DNA from: Linyphia triangularis
Taxonomy: Eukaryota > Arthropoda > Arachnida > Araneae > Linyphiidae
Assembly: GCA_963978545.1 (NCBI GenBank)
Contig: OZ021732.1
Span: forward strand, 44,402,059 to 44,466,058
Direction: 5' to 3'
DNA length: 64,000 bases
Below the pieces are notes generated by a model. The model did no database searches. It was not told the DNA's origin and worked only from the letters and a program-made list of their open reading frames with translations. The position numbers and the translations under genes are program-made. This document shows positions 58,626 through 61,590 of this stretch, piece by piece. Positions within the stretch are counted from its first letter, which is position 1; the number at the start of each line of letters is the position of its first letter.

Positions 58626-61590
58626 GTTTACACCGTGGTTGGTTGAAACCAATTGATTTAAACCGTGCCAACCCTGATAGAAAGTGGGGTTGGATTGGAT
58701 ATATCGGAAATAGGAGTTTGCGTTTGAAATTTAAATGGCTGATGATAGGTAACTAAAAGATAAGTTTTTTTGCAGACAAAGAGGATCACAAAAGTTGGCT
58801 TGAACGTAGACCTAATTTTACAATAAAACCAGGTAACGTGAGTTAAAAATCTATTAAAGTAGATAAGTTGCTGCCTATATAATTTTAAGAAAACTAGTTT
58901 GTCATGAAATCTGTGTTGACCTTAAAAGATATGCTCCTTTTTGTACCTTGAAAATTCAGTTTGCGTCTACAGATAGGAAAGGAAGTAGAAAACTGAATGT
59001 TCAATGGGAATTGTAGTTCATTTGAAAGTAACATTCTGGCTTTATGGTTACTTTCAAACAGCTTTCGTGGTCGATTTCGACTGTAAGAACAAACCCTCTT
59101 AGAAACTATTTACATGAAACATGCTGTAATTATCAGAAAAGCGGTTACACACTTGCGATAGAAGAGTGGACTTGCCAGATCCATCCTTCCCACAGACGAT
59201 AATGGGCGAGTGCCTCAACTTCTCGTCCTCTCCCAGCATAAGTCGCTGGATGTGCAGCAGTGCCCCGCAGTCACTGTCCAGCGATTGGGACACTCCTAGT
59301 TCACGCAAGTGTCTTCGACTGTTGAGTAGATGACTCTGCGATTCACGATATACCTCCTAAAGAAACAAAAATAGTTATTACGCTCCATATCTTAAATTCA
59401 AACCTCTAACTAAATGAATAACTTTGATGTCTGTCTATTTGACACCCTTCACTTGAATAACTAGAAGCTAATTGGAAATGAAATTCGGCACACGTTTAAA
59501 CCATATACTGCCAAACACAAACACATTTGGTAACCTTAAATGTTTTCTTAGCATTGATTCCAAGTCAGAGCTTCAGGTGAAATGATTTACAAAATACATA
59601 ACATATGTAGCTTGTTATAAAATCGTTTGCTAAAATATAAAATTAATAGATGGAAAATATCTGCCTCACTCGACACAGAAGTTTTTGTAATGACCAGAGC
59701 TAGTACTTCACTCTATATATTTGTTACCCTCAAAATCCGAATTATCTTGGCAAAACGCGTTCTAACTGAGCATTCTATTTAAAACGTGTTTTAACTAATT
59801 CGTTTCAGTTAAGAATTATTCTAACTGAATTGCAATTCTAAGTGTCAGAGTAGTTTGTCTTGTCAAAATAAATAATTTTTACAAATGGTACTGTGTTAAA
59901 CAATATCCAAGTAAAGTACTTTCTGTTTAATTATGGGTTGTTTTATCATACAGGAGTTTACTAAGTATTAGTTTGACTTAAGTTAGAACTTCTTATATAA
60001 CCCATTGTTCAAATAATACAATAATTTTTTATACATACAAATAATTTAACTTAAAATGTAATTTTAACACATTGGGATTTCAAAGAGAATGCGTTAACCC
60101 TTTAGTTTAGTAAATACTTGTTAATAGTATCCCATCAATTCTTGTTTAAACTAAAGCTAATAAAATAAAACGGGTTTAAACTAGCGCTCTCTTTTTCAAT
60201 AGGTTTTAACTAAAATACATTCGTCAAAATGGATTTTAACTAGAGTTCTCAGAGCGGGTTTTAATTGCAATAAATCAGTTAAAACGCGTTTTTCCAAGTT
60301 GATTCGGATTTTGACTGATTACCGGGACTGATTTGACGGGTATTTTCCCTATTACATATCCACTCCCAAACAACTCATATTCCCACCCGAAAAGGCAAAA
60401 CCTAAGGAATTTTTAACCTGATTGCTCGGCATGCTAAACCATATAATACGCTATCATTACCTATGGTGTTTACATATTTTTGAACGCAGAAACATCGTTT
60501 AGAAAACGAAATCCGGTTTACTGATGGATCACATATCAGGTCACACTAGTTTAGTGGCTCAGAGTAATTTTTCGATTTCAAGTGAGTAAACATTCATGAT
60601 AGATAAATGTGTTATTTCTCAATCTTAGTAAAGATCCTTAAAAGTTTGACATTAATTAAAAAATTATGCGGTTGTTCTTATTGGTAAAGACAATTTTATT
60701 GTACATTACAGAAAAGGCAGCTTTACTGTACATTATTAAAAATTGATTCCGAATTTTTAATTACTGTCATATCTATTTTTCGTATTTATTTTTAGCGGTT
60801 TTTATCGTACTGTGGAGTAGAATCTGCGGACTGAGCGTGATGTTTGATGCAAAATAAGATTACGATGAAATTTTTTTTTTTTAAATTTCATGTTTATCAT
60901 GAATAATTTGAAACAATTTTTTATTTTCTCATACTCATCATGAATAATTAAATTTTTTTTCTATTTTCTCATTCTCCTCATGAATTTGATATAATTTTTT
61001 TATTTTTATTTTTTCATACTTATCAGGAATCAAAGAGAAAAATGACTGTAAAATAACTCGTATTGAATTAAAATGACAAAACAATTCATTTAATAACTAA
61101 GCGCTCTTCTTATAACGAGTACAAGAGAATTTAAATGAAAAGGAATGATGAAAAAAAAAAAATTTAGTTTAGCAAGATGACAACATTTCCAACCTAAAGC
61201 TAGCTATTGAATAAGAACTTCCCGTCGGAACTATTAATCATGCATCAACATAATCTATTAAAGGTCAAAATTTAATATATTTAAATTGGTAAGTTCCAAA
61301 AACTTAATCTAACAGAGTGCAGTAAAATATAACTTAATAACCAAACCAATTGGAGTACTCCTACTTAATAACTTCGCCGTTAATTTGAAGAGTCTAAATG
61401 TTTTCAACACGTATAATTTGTGTTTGATGCATCTACCATAGTGATCTATCAATTTAGACGACTTAGGTTTGGCTTTGGGCTCTCCTGTTAATTTGAGCGA
61501 TGTGTGATGATCAGTACGAGAAGTTCTGGACATCTCATTTATCATATCAGTTTCTGGCTGGGAAGTGGAGATGTCGTCTAGGGCTGACGA
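9042..61590 (-). CDS. NACHT and WD repeat domain-containing protein (NWD1/NWD2-like), 20-21 exons, 5' partial
   Basis: This is the gene-level entry; exons are listed separately. Twenty exons from 59356 to 9042 sum to 4104 bases, a multiple of three, with GT/AG borders and matching phases throughout. They give 1367 residues, counted here from 59356. Order of parts: Walker A GKDGSGKST (56-64), a V.IVRHVGQSP strand (about 82-92), Walker B LVIVLDDLHQL (144-154), a winged-helix/helical linker (about 290-510) and roughly 13-14 WD blades (about 540-1170). A Gln/Lys/Ser-rich tail follows. The architecture is that of NWD1/NWD2, cytosolic STAND-class NTPases in which NACHT oligomerises and the propellers bind ligand or autoinhibit. 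In other animals members are tied to steroid-receptor signalling and neuronal functions; the role here is unknown. A probable further exon is 61411-61590. The DUF4062-like N-terminus and start codon were not found. Introns reach about 10 kb and are transposon-rich. Confidence 0.9.
10701..10931 (-). CDS. NWD-like exon, last WD blade
   Basis: The exon starts GSSDNTIQLWDTHTGDRIS, followed by a degenerate blade and the segment DMLPGYEEDLKNL. Phase 1 in and out. After it the protein leaves the propeller. Confidence 0.91.
11411..11718. mobile_element. Foldback MITE with about 110-bp inverted arms
   Basis: The left arm holds TATAGAGCCAGTCCTGTGGC, GTAAAGACTCCAGGAC and CTGCTGTGGCTCAGCATAAT, ending in CATGTTTCGCTT. 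The right arm repeats these in inverse order from AAGCGAAACATG to GTCAGTCCAGTGGCGCGC (- strand). A related half-copy begins near 20873. It lies in the intron between NWD-like exons 10701-10931 and 13119-13317. Confidence 0.7.
11788..11967 (-). mobile_element. tRNA-derived SINE, copy 1
   Basis: Full copy in - orientation. The tRNA-like head (GCCGACCAAACGGTATAGTG, box A TAGTGGTTAGCGTGC, box B GGGTTCGAGTCCC) is at the right and the tail with (CCAA)n repeats at the left. The target duplication TCAGTTATATTGG is perfect at 11775-11787 and 11968-11980. Confidence 0.88.
12126..12743. mobile_element. TTAA-flanked MITE (piggyBac-like), AACCTTTTAACTGTTC ends
   Basis: The left end TTAACCTTTTAACTGTTC is mirrored at the right by GAACAGCTAAAAGGTTAA. 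TTAA lies at both borders. Near the left it carries three small CCCGAG/CTCGGG hairpins (about 12147-12256). No transposase frame was seen. Confidence 0.65.
12797..12823. repeat. G-rich tract
   Basis: The run GGGAGGGGGT followed by 13 G lies on the + strand (C-rich in the transcript of the NWD-like gene). Similar G or C runs occur at 13564-13578, 36060-36071, 42347-42358, 43218-43242 and 49459-49470. Confidence 0.6.
13119..13317 (-). CDS. NWD-like exon, WD blades
   Basis: The exon encodes VLAGHEGAVTCVAVAPLSPS, then VVSGSSDCTLILWDMLTGSD, then FRGHADTVKCATLTPDASTL ending LSG. Two canonical GH...(S)GS.D...(L)W signatures are present. Phase 0 in; phase 1 out within the SG glycine. Confidence 0.93.
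13950..14112 (-). CDS. NWD-like exon, WD blade
   Basis: The exon encodes LKFWPLMDVDSEKSVSHSDS, then TVITGSNDMSLKVWEVATGK, ending LTQ before GTCAGT. Phase 2 in, phase 0 out. Confidence 0.91.
14689..14882 (-). CDS. NWD-like exon, WD blades
   Basis: The exon encodes EHQSKIVSVNIASDSRRVLS, then ADNQGNHRLWTADNGSQLYI, and ends VFSVAGKNENT. Phase 0 in, phase 2 out (AACAC/GTAAGT). Confidence 0.91.
15936..16126 (-). CDS. NWD-like exon, WD blades
   Basis: The exon starts GSKDNTLKVWNLTTGDVSQ and contains SGHTAPVTCAAIAPNGLFVV, then SGSEDSTLKVFGLTLGL. It is one of the most canonical blades (GH, SGS.D.T(L)KV(W/F)). Phase 1 in, phase 0 out (AAG/GTAAAT). Confidence 0.93.
16528..16711 (-). CDS. NWD-like exon, WD blade with basic insert
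   Basis: This exon encodes VQPNDTFLITAGGNKVVVWN, a basic insert (KREINNNSRKDKVKR) and a blade start EPIVCLSVSKDGTLAVSG. Phase 0 in; phase 1 out within the SG glycine. The insert lengthens the loop between blades and may join the two propellers. Confidence 0.9.
16859..17193 (-). CDS. NWD-like exon, two to three WD blades
   Basis: This is the second-longest exon (335 bases). It contains SSDKTVHLWKLDNFQLCNTL, a blade with AACEDKCLHVRALSTGYECH, and a blade ending YDIHSATLISTLAGHSEGI. It begins in phase 1 and ends in phase 0 at ATACAG/GTATGT. Several short overlapping frames on both strands here are shadows of this exon. Confidence 0.92.
18111..18298 (-). CDS. NWD-like exon, WD blades
   Basis: This exon encodes SNHITAVLCVTTTRSETHVL, then SGSEIGVVIIARLDTGEVVH, then KLDKHRGLISSIVVTYEDDM ending FATG. 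That is one degenerate blade and most of the next. Phase 2 in; phase 1 out within the glycine of the blade's (S/T)G(S/S).D motif. Confidence 0.9.
19156..19337 (-). mobile_element. tRNA-derived SINE, copy 2
   Basis: Full copy with the same head and tail as copy 1. The target duplication ATATTGTCACATAGA is perfect at 19141-19155 and 19338-19352. The short + strand frame across it is spurious. Confidence 0.88.
19992..20115 (-). CDS. NWD-like exon, WD blade
   Basis: This exon encodes one complete blade: GHKAAITCLHVTSSGQWLIS, then GSEDTDIIVWHMDTGQIKHR. GH, SGS.D and VW are all present. Phase 1 in, phase 2 out (TTGAG/GTAAGG). Confidence 0.92.
20873..20930. repeat. Half-copy of the foldback MITE at 11411-11718
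   Basis: TTAGGGCTTTACCATACAGA followed by GCCACTCAAGTGGCGAATGC resembles one arm of the element at 11411-11718. The second arm was not found nearby. Confidence 0.4.
20968..21110 (-). pseudogene. Unidentified exon-like fragment in an NWD-like intron
   Basis: The frame runs from an acceptor-like site (CTAAACTGTTAG) to a donor-like CTACTACCAG/GTAACC. It encodes VGLEQELGEEHNASEHHNIQ, then FFVTVEMSSGRSSNFASSME, then ELQKNYYQ. Composition looks coding. Phases do not allow its use as a cassette exon of the NWD-like gene (in phase 1, out phase 0, while the next exon needs phase 1). No family was recognised. It may be a captured gene fragment, a retrocopy or part of a nested gene. Confidence 0.35.
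21111..23172. other. AT-rich intron sequence
   Basis: Apart from the AAT microsatellite I see nothing recognisable on either strand between the exon-like fragment and SINE copy 3. Confidence 0.4.
22359..22391. repeat. (AAT)n microsatellite
   Basis: About eleven AAT units in tandem. Similar short AAT arrays lie at 33996-34010 and 53817-53845. Confidence 0.8.
23187..23368 (-). mobile_element. tRNA-derived SINE, copy 3
   Basis: Full copy. The target duplication CATTTTTTAAATGG is perfect at 23173-23186 and 23369-23382. It differs from copies 1 and 2 by only a few substitutions. Confidence 0.88.
24955..25095 (-). mobile_element. tRNA-derived SINE, copy 4, 5'-truncated
   Basis: The tail and box B are present. 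The copy stops in the tRNA-like head at CGCGGTCTAG, so box A is missing. A perfect duplication CTGAATTTCATAGG flanks it (24941-24954, 25096-25109), so the truncation happened during insertion, as expected for target-primed reverse transcription. Confidence 0.88.
25232..25498 (-). CDS. NWD-like exon, first WD blade
   Basis: This 267-base exon, phase 1 in and out, carries a linker (LKFCHKSAHPLLVPTNSWLK) with the NWD-type W.(K/R)L.L segment. The first blade follows: VVATPDSQHVLCASVDHKDV, ending NFVRSFQG. A truncated SINE copy stands 136 bases downstream in the next intron. Confidence 0.88.
25922..27713. mobile_element. Foldback DNA element with about 390-490 bp inverted arms
   Basis: The left arm (25922-27135, minus the LINE at 26186-26904) and the right arm (27328-27713) are inverted copies. 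Both ends read (A)GGTGGTC; both contain AACTTTGCCGATATATGG, CAGGTATAGTTATTCAGA and CTGGCTACGATGAGAGT. Only about 190 bases lie between the arms. Short - strand frames at 26910-27191 and 27320-27577 fall on mirrored arm sequence and need not be genes. Superfamily unknown; no clear target duplication. Confidence 0.7.
26186..26891 (+). mobile_element. 5'-truncated LINE-like retrotransposon with (TAG)n tail
   Basis: The insertion interrupts the left arm of the foldback element. It is flanked by the duplication GTGTTACAAATGG (26173-26185, 26892-26904) and ends in a short TAG repeat tail. The open frame up to 26611 encodes KRTYASVASQAANPGPKI and ends FEEFDLSPYV. It resembles the C-terminal part of a LINE ORF1/gag-like protein but has no zinc knuckle. 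About 280 bases of 3' region follow, with a GC-rich hairpin (GCCCCTGCGGGGC near 26843). No reverse transcriptase is present. Confidence 0.6.
27783..27900 (-). CDS. NWD-like exon, helical linker before WD repeats
   Basis: The exon encodes ILDWEVELLSAVTKQAVDVL and then SQDPSQLATELLNWLKPYA, ending in phase 1 at GCAG/GTAAG. The L..D...L..E.L.WL pattern is the conserved helix pair just before the propeller region of NWD proteins. Confidence 0.88.
27901..28734. other. Intron sequence, nothing recognised
   Basis: AT-rich sequence without coding signal or clear repeat. Confidence 0.4.
28735..28782. repeat. Perfect 20-bp hairpin with 8-base loop
   Basis: Bases 28735-28754 (AAAGCGTGTATATTTCTACC) are the exact reverse complement of 28763-28782. 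The loop is AAGAACTA. It sits in the intron between exons 29131-29246 and 27783-27900. Confidence 0.8.
29131..29246 (-). CDS. NWD-like exon, NFDFL segment
   Basis: This 116-base exon, phase 1 in and phase 0 out (CAC/GTAAGT), continues the HLLRSG of the previous exon with DRKKLKEEAICNFDFLQCAV and ends ILELVKCH. CNFD(W/F)L is a recurrent motif of NWD linkers before the propellers. Confidence 0.88.
30331..30603 (-). pseudogene. PIF/Harbinger transposase-like N-terminal fragment
   Basis: An open - strand frame of 90 codons plus stop has no ATG near its start. It begins WLYHFYVRRKHRDKSKWVHS, continues through GAFKGIYGKLKEDKDKVFDF, then FRMSVETFDTLLEKLKPHLQ, and ends near YIQSVERLTL. This is the HARBI1-type N-terminal pattern: RR..R..(W)V...N.R....G.F..(L/I)Y..L..D...F..(F/Y)FRMS...FD.LL..(L)KPH(L/I).(K), then ERL. 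A stop follows soon after, before the DDE domain. A decayed transposon is more likely than a domesticated gene, because no further exons were found. Confidence 0.7.
31043..32328 (+). mobile_element. mariner-family transposon
   Basis: The terminal inverted repeats (left CGTAGCGCATCCAGAAATTA, right CGAGGGGCATCCAGAAAGTA on the - strand) are flanked by TA at 31041-31042 and 32329-32330. The single internal gene is a damaged mariner transposase (next entry). A poly(T) run of about 25 bases at 32271-32295 lies inside the right end. The whole element sits in the intron between exons 33074-33170 and 29131-29246. Confidence 0.93.
31204..32246 (+). pseudogene. mariner transposase, inactivated
   Basis: The start is at ATG 31204. 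The N-terminal helix-turn-helix part (MSKKMARRWCKQFSEGR, then GRTS) is intact. A TAA at 31633 interrupts the frame after GAALTFL; the same frame continues with DEFLDRIVTGDETW and LLHDNARLHS. A frameshift near 32015-32025 then moves to the frame reading YSPDLAPSDFSVFLHLKKFL and on to GGGYVEK with stop at 32244. The three catalytic aspartates (GDE, HDN, SPDLAPSDF) of the DD34D triad survive, but in two frames. At least one stop and one shift make it non-functional. Confidence 0.92.
32480..32905 (-). pseudogene. Tc1-like transposase relic, internally deleted
   Basis: Read on the - strand in several frames, it shows a block with MVYSQHGMEPLILVEG, then FHWPPKF-type and MSIIEHIS, then HGVN and LLYACMLVEAPHDI. 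These follow the order of the C-terminal half of a widespread arthropod Tc1-like transposase (W.DMGPLIRL, then F..PP.SPD.N.IEH, then a C-terminal RARGGPT-like end). The part between RL and the F.WPP block is missing and several frameshifts are present. No terminal repeats were identified. Confidence 0.6.
33074..33170 (-). CDS. NWD-like exon, short linker exon
   Basis: The borders are AATGTCTTTCAG/ and AGTG/GTAAGAAT. It starts in phase 0 and ends in phase 1, which is exactly what is needed between exons 39779-39951 and 29131-29246. It encodes EENTEKDSAKRKDDWCDVLR and then EIDEMWFHLLRSG, matching the family pattern of (L)xELPxHLLxSG before the NFD(W/F)L segment. Mobile-element relics flank it on the 3' side. 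Confidence 0.85.
33945..33995. repeat. (AT)n microsatellite
   Basis: About 25 AT units, followed by AAT units. It lies within the hAT-like element. Confidence 0.9.
34676..34881. mobile_element. piggyBac-type MITE (GTGCAAAGGGTT family), copy 2
   Basis: TTAA at 34676 starts the copy and GTGCAAAGGGTT ends it; the internal sequence matches copies at 7457-7629 and 46682-46891. The left terminal repeat is diverged and the right TTAA is lost. Confidence 0.7.
34895..35176. mobile_element. TTAA MITE with AACCTTCCGTTA ends
   Basis: TTAACCTTCCGTTA at the left is mirrored by TAACGGAAGGTTAA at the right. Both borders are TTAA (34895-34898, 35173-35176). CACCTCAYAGGTGCA hairpins lie near both ends. The 115-codon frame across it (34870-35217) is spurious. 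Confidence 0.72.
35899..36056 (-). mobile_element. tRNA-derived SINE, copy 5, tail truncated
   Basis: The head and body match the family, but the (CCAA)n tail and adjacent bases are missing at the left, and a deletion lies in the anticodon region. No target duplication is visible. It is followed by a G-run. Confidence 0.8.
36279..36457 (-). mobile_element. Second tRNA-derived SINE family
   Basis: On the - strand a tRNA-like head has a box A-like TTTGGTTAGCTGTCTGACC and a box B-like GGATTCGAATCC. It is followed by an unrelated body and a tail of (CCAA)n type at the left (GGTTTGGTTGGTTAGTTGG on +). It shares only the tail type and promoter layout with the nine-copy family. No target duplication was found. 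Confidence 0.6.
37384..37407. repeat. (AAAT)n simple repeat
   Basis: AAATAAATAAATAAATAAAT-type run within the hAT-like element. Nothing coding was recognised in 36458-38320. Confidence 0.6.
38542..38662 (+). CDS. Possible exon of a nested + strand gene, beta-strand-rich, unidentified
   Basis: The frame is open from an acceptor (TTATTTCACCAG) and encodes ETVEVAINIPSLHWDETIIV, then YKGPYPDGKENYNIQLHLTS, before a possible donor CAG/GTAGCG. Without splicing it runs on to a stop at 38692-38694. The strand pattern (ETI(I)V.KG..P......NIQL) is reminiscent of galectin- or farnesoic-acid-methyltransferase-type domains, but too short to decide. It begins 54 bases after the hAT-like right end. It may be a gene fragment. 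Confidence 0.35.
39154..39206 (+). CDS. Possible exon of a nested + strand gene, start of EGF-like motif
   Basis: A strong acceptor (TTTCTTTTATACTCCTC, ending TTTAG) and a strong donor (CCAAG/GTAAGT) border 53 bases encoding KKFQSETLRSESKCVNQ, phase 2 in and phase 1 out. With the next exon it gives CVNQGTFSCDC, an EGF-like Cys pattern. Confidence 0.4.
39267..39423 (+). CDS. Possible exon of a nested + strand gene, Cys-rich
   Basis: Acceptor AACCACAG and donor ATGTAG/GTAAAA border 157 bases. The exon joins the previous one in phase through a glycine codon and encodes TFSCDCYQNECDSSSFGTGP, then AIGIDTTYVFEQKGKHCRVD, then IIFENKLNDLC. If unspliced the frame stops at 39426-39428, followed by AATAAA. 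Several cysteines suggest an extracellular protein. No family was firmly recognised. Confidence 0.42.
39524..39661 (+). CDS. Possible exon of a nested + strand gene
   Basis: The frame is open for 46 codons before a good donor (TGGAAG/GTACGT). It encodes SEVTYEGEGKLIVAPSVYRL, then HRYSIESIFKLKHLSLEFSQ, then HNLEWK. The acceptor side is weak (purine-rich, GAATGAAG), so the border is uncertain. It lies 117 bases from the NWD-like exon 39779-39951 on the other strand. Confidence 0.35.
39779..39951 (-). CDS. NWD-like exon, linker
   Basis: The exon completes the AAG lysine codon and encodes PLLKEYYVDRRPYLHWSHNS, ITKHILSKYLKTARDL and a region ending FLMEKEK before GTAACA. The Y..W.H..I...V/IL pattern fits the family's histidine-containing segment after the winged helix. 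It ends in phase 0. Confidence 0.87.
40331..40507 (-). mobile_element. tRNA-derived SINE, copy 6
   Basis: Full copy. The target duplication GCATAAATTGGTGG is perfect at 40317-40330 and 40508-40521. Confidence 0.88.
40840..41562. mobile_element. TTAA MITE with GGGGGTRYGGTACCGAAA ends
   Basis: TTAAGGGGGTGCGGTACCGA at the left is mirrored by TCGGTACCATACCCCCTTAA at the right. TTAA lies at both borders (40840-40843, 41559-41562). The inside is very AT-rich with poly(A) stretches and no gene. The type is piggyBac/Kolobok-like. Confidence 0.72.
41727..41945. repeat. Tandem repeat of about 67 bp, three to four units
   Basis: Units contain TTCCCTGAAATATTTCGGCA, then AACAAACTCTTTGRAATACG, then CAACGGTTGTAT. 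An (AT)n run at 41957-41981 follows. The overlapping 160-codon - strand frame (41608-42090) is a by-product of the repeats. Confidence 0.65.
42100..43736. other. Intron sequence, nothing recognised
   Basis: AT-rich DNA with C-runs at 42347-42358 and 43218-43242. Near 43615-43735 scattered AATCATTTTAAT.CAACGA motifs look like diverged relatives of the minisatellite at 44007-44357. Confidence 0.4.
43737..44003. mobile_element. Small TIR element, copy A
   Basis: The left end ATATCACCGTTATAGTGGAA and the right end (on the - strand) ATATCGTCGCTATGGGCGGA form imperfect inverted repeats. An inverted related copy with shared inner parts (TTGATTGCACTATAAACTTA, GAACTTGCGTAATAT, TTTGTTCTCCTCGAT) is at 49784-50038. 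TA-type ends suggest a Tc1/mariner-class MITE. Confidence 0.5.
44007..44357. repeat. 24-bp minisatellite, about 14 units
   Basis: The unit GACACAGAATCACTTTAGTG CAAC repeats with few substitutions; some units lack one T or carry CAACAACAC. It keeps open frames on both strands because the period is a multiple of three; these are not genes. It directly abuts the small TIR element and stands about 75 bases from NWD-like exon 44433-44593. Confidence 0.9.
44433..44593 (-). CDS. NWD-like exon, winged-helix-like segment
   Basis: This 161-base exon starts in phase 2 after TGTCTTTGCAG. It encodes RYGFRTMRKACTFLACTTFG, then LRETELIELLASSLSD, the helix pair typical of the winged-helix region of NWD and related STAND proteins. 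Two overlapping donors exist. The one at GAAATGA/GTAGGT leaves phase 1 and joins the next exon in frame as EMKPLLKEYY; the GTACTT donor four bases further would not. Confidence 0.87.
45256..45345. repeat. (AT)n microsatellite, about 45 units
   Basis: Long pure AT repeat next to a poly(A) run. The frames reading Ile-Tyr repeats on both strands are artefacts of it. Confidence 0.95.
45935..46470. repeat. Tandem repeat of 133-143 bp, four units
   Basis: CAATCGGGCTGAAAT-type starts occur at 45935, 46068, 46211 and 46354. Each unit continues with AGATAGATTCG.TGTCGAT, TTTTGGGGG.TGTCACTGTC and AAAAGTTCGCTTTTACACAC. It may be the subterminal array of the Helitron-like sequence downstream. A 23-bp direct repeat (CAATCCAATCAGATATGAAA) lies just before it at 45858-45904. 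Confidence 0.65.
46682..46891. mobile_element. piggyBac-type MITE (GTGCAAAGGGTT family), copy 3, complete
   Basis: TTAACCCTTTGCACTCCAG at the left and CTGGAGTGCAAAGTGTTAA at the right are inverted repeats with TTAA at both borders. This 210-bp copy defines the family; the copies at 7457-7629 and 34676-34881 match it. Confidence 0.8.
47030..47137 (+). mobile_element. 3' end of a Helitron-like copy
   Basis: CACCAATGACGGATTTTCGC, then GCAGATGGTAAAATTTCTAT, then GAAGCACGAGTATTCAACAA correspond to the 3' end of the neighbouring element (47138-48057). They are followed at once by its 5' TCTATAGTAATAAA start, so two copies stand head to tail. Confidence 0.45.
47138..48057 (+). mobile_element. Non-autonomous Helitron-like element carrying a SINE
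   Basis: It starts TCTATAGTAATAAAACAAGC, then CTGTGTATCTGTCTGTGG, and ends GCAAGGGTATTCAGCTAG. These 5' TC and 3' CTAG ends with a GCGAAGCAMGGG half-hairpin recall Helitrons. The middle has two large palindromes (about 47265-47345 and 47385-47520). SINE copy 7 sits inside. No Rep/helicase gene is present. Confidence 0.5.
47771..47949 (-). mobile_element. tRNA-derived SINE, copy 7
   Basis: Full copy within the Helitron-like element. The target duplication GCCAAAAGCTGGG is perfect at 47758-47770 and 47950-47962. Confidence 0.88.
48141..48326 (+). mobile_element. tRNA-derived SINE, copy 8, opposite orientation
   Basis: The only copy with the tRNA-like head on the left (GCCGACCAAACGGTATAGTG) and the (CCAA)n tail on the right. 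The target duplication CTTGTACCCAATCT is perfect at 48127-48140 and 48327-48340. Confidence 0.9.
48341..49783. other. Intron sequence with poly(A) and poly(G) runs
   Basis: No gene was recognised; the short frames at 48350-48755 overlap on both strands and match no family. A run of about 34 A is at 49372-49405 and a G-run at 49459-49470. Confidence 0.4.
49784..50038. mobile_element. Small TIR element, copy B
   Basis: The ends are TATATCACCGTTATGGTAGA and, on the - strand, ATATCGTCTCTATGGTGGAA. Inner parts match copy A (43737-44003) in inverse orientation. Confidence 0.5.
50425..51134 (+). mobile_element. Solo LTR, Gypsy-like
   Basis: The sequence starts TGTTACGAATTTCTGTA and ends CTACGCAACA, a TG...CA element with TGTTRCG inverted ends. 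AATAAA at 51072-51077 would be the LTR poly(A) signal. No second LTR or gag-pol follows, so it is a solo LTR. GCCAAATTTGGCGA-type palindromes at about 50630-50735 look like an internal insertion. AT-rich flanks hide the target duplication. Confidence 0.65.
51135..52285. other. Intron sequence, nothing recognised
   Basis: AT-rich DNA without coding signal or clear repeat. Confidence 0.4.
52286..53161. mobile_element. TIR element with CCCTAGAACTA ends
   Basis: The left end CCCTAGAACTATAAACCC and the right end (on the - strand) CCCTAGAACTACAAACCGG are inverted repeats. Internal copies of AACTACAAACCGGGGTAAAT occur at 52320 and 52960. The flanks are AT repeats (TATATAT/ATATAT), which may be the target duplication. 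There is no transposase; the 84-codon frame 52724-52978 is low-complexity. Confidence 0.6.
53433..53897. mobile_element. Possible small TIR element
   Basis: ATATTATAGGGTT near the left (53434-53448) is mirrored by AACCCTATAATAT at the right (53888-53900). The 105-codon + strand frame inside (53468-53785) is Phe-rich and resembles no family. It includes an AAT/AAC microsatellite at 53815-53845. Confidence 0.4.
53901..54400. other. Intron sequence, nothing recognised
   Basis: AT-rich DNA just 3' of NWD-like exon 54401-54660. Confidence 0.4.
54401..54660 (-). CDS. NWD-like exon, NACHT helical part
   Basis: This 260-base exon starts after CTGCCTTCAG and ends AG/GTATTG (phase 2). It encodes VQPLSSLSALSMFQSKLRDR and a helical region ending PGTLEEVVDFLLSGLKE. 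This fits the lid/helical segment after NACHT, where bound partners are typically ranked by L..YL.LLS.-type helices (STSLYISLLSKMADDW here). Confidence 0.88.
55133..55354 (-). CDS. NWD-like exon with Walker B
   Basis: This 74-codon exon, phase 0 at both ends, starts DLLKMVETTPTD. It contains the Walker B strand LVIVLDDLHQL with its acidic DD pair, followed by LGWLPWNLPPNVHVVCSISH, the next NACHT strand with a sensor-like serine. It ends SDNFVQ. Confidence 0.9.
55355..56543. other. Intron sequence, nothing recognised
   Basis: Intron between the Walker B exon and exon 56544-56732. No element with clear ends was seen. Confidence 0.4.
56544..56732 (-). CDS. NWD-like exon, NACHT strand after the P-loop
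   Basis: This 63-codon exon, phase 0 at both ends, encodes VITYCTEWLGGDVIRIVRHV, then GQSPCSAYTSELLRNLC, and ends ELGELSIWFQ. The IVR.(V/L)G.SP.S motif is characteristic of NWD NACHT domains between Walker A and Walker B. Its acceptor lies five bases from the target duplication of a hAT element (see findings). Confidence 0.88.
56746..58676. mobile_element. hAT-type element with perfect 8-bp target duplication
   Basis: The ends are CAAGGTTGGAAAG and, on the - strand, CAGGGTTGGCACGG. The flanks are perfect 8-bp duplications ATAGAAAG (56738-56745, 58677-58684), the hAT hallmark. A - strand frame at 57410-57592 (TTTAIVERIFSFFEVIQLLR) vaguely recalls the C-terminal hAT dimerisation motif; this is weak. 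A poly(T) run (57668-57706) and a poly(A) run (58597-58621) are present. Confidence 0.75.
58685..59152. other. Intron sequence, nothing recognised
   Basis: Lies between the hAT element and the P-loop exon. No coding or repeat signal was identified. Confidence 0.4.
59153..59356 (-). CDS. NWD-like exon with P-loop (Walker A)
   Basis: This 68-codon exon starts after TTTGTTTCTTTAG and ends CAA/GTGTGT, phase 0 at both ends. It starts EVYRESQSHLLNSRRHLREL and carries SPIIVCGKDGSGKSTLLSQ, the nucleotide-binding P-loop of the NACHT module (residues 56-64; Lys62 is the phosphate-binding lysine). The codons directly upstream are intronic, so no start codon is assigned here. Confidence 0.9.
59731..60317. 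mobile_element. MITE with about 36-bp inverted ends (CAAAATCCGAAT)
   Basis: Left CAAAATCCGAATTATCTTGG then CAAAACGCGTTCTAACTGA is mirrored at the right by CAAAATCCGAATCAACTTGG then AAAAACGCGTTTTAACTGA (- strand). The inside carries further TTTTAACT and AAAACGCGTTTT motifs. It lies in the intron upstream of the P-loop exon. Confidence 0.65.
60870..61030. repeat. Imperfect tandem repeat, about 55 bp
   Basis: Three to four units of TTTTCTCATACTCATCATGA followed by ATAATT and T-runs. No function is suggested. Confidence 0.5.
61411..61590 (-). CDS. Probable upstream exon of the NWD-like gene
   Basis: The frame is open for 60 codons between an acceptor (AATATTCAG, after 61590) and a donor (TATAC/GTGTTG). 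It is phase 0 at both ends, so it joins the P-loop exon without a shift. The peptide begins SSALDDISTSQPETD, contains a Lys/Pro-rich stretch and ends KLIDHYGRCIKHKLY. Base composition is coding-like against the AT-rich surroundings. The donor is weak and I cannot align the peptide confidently to the region before NACHT in NWD proteins. It could instead be a chance frame. Confidence 0.5.
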
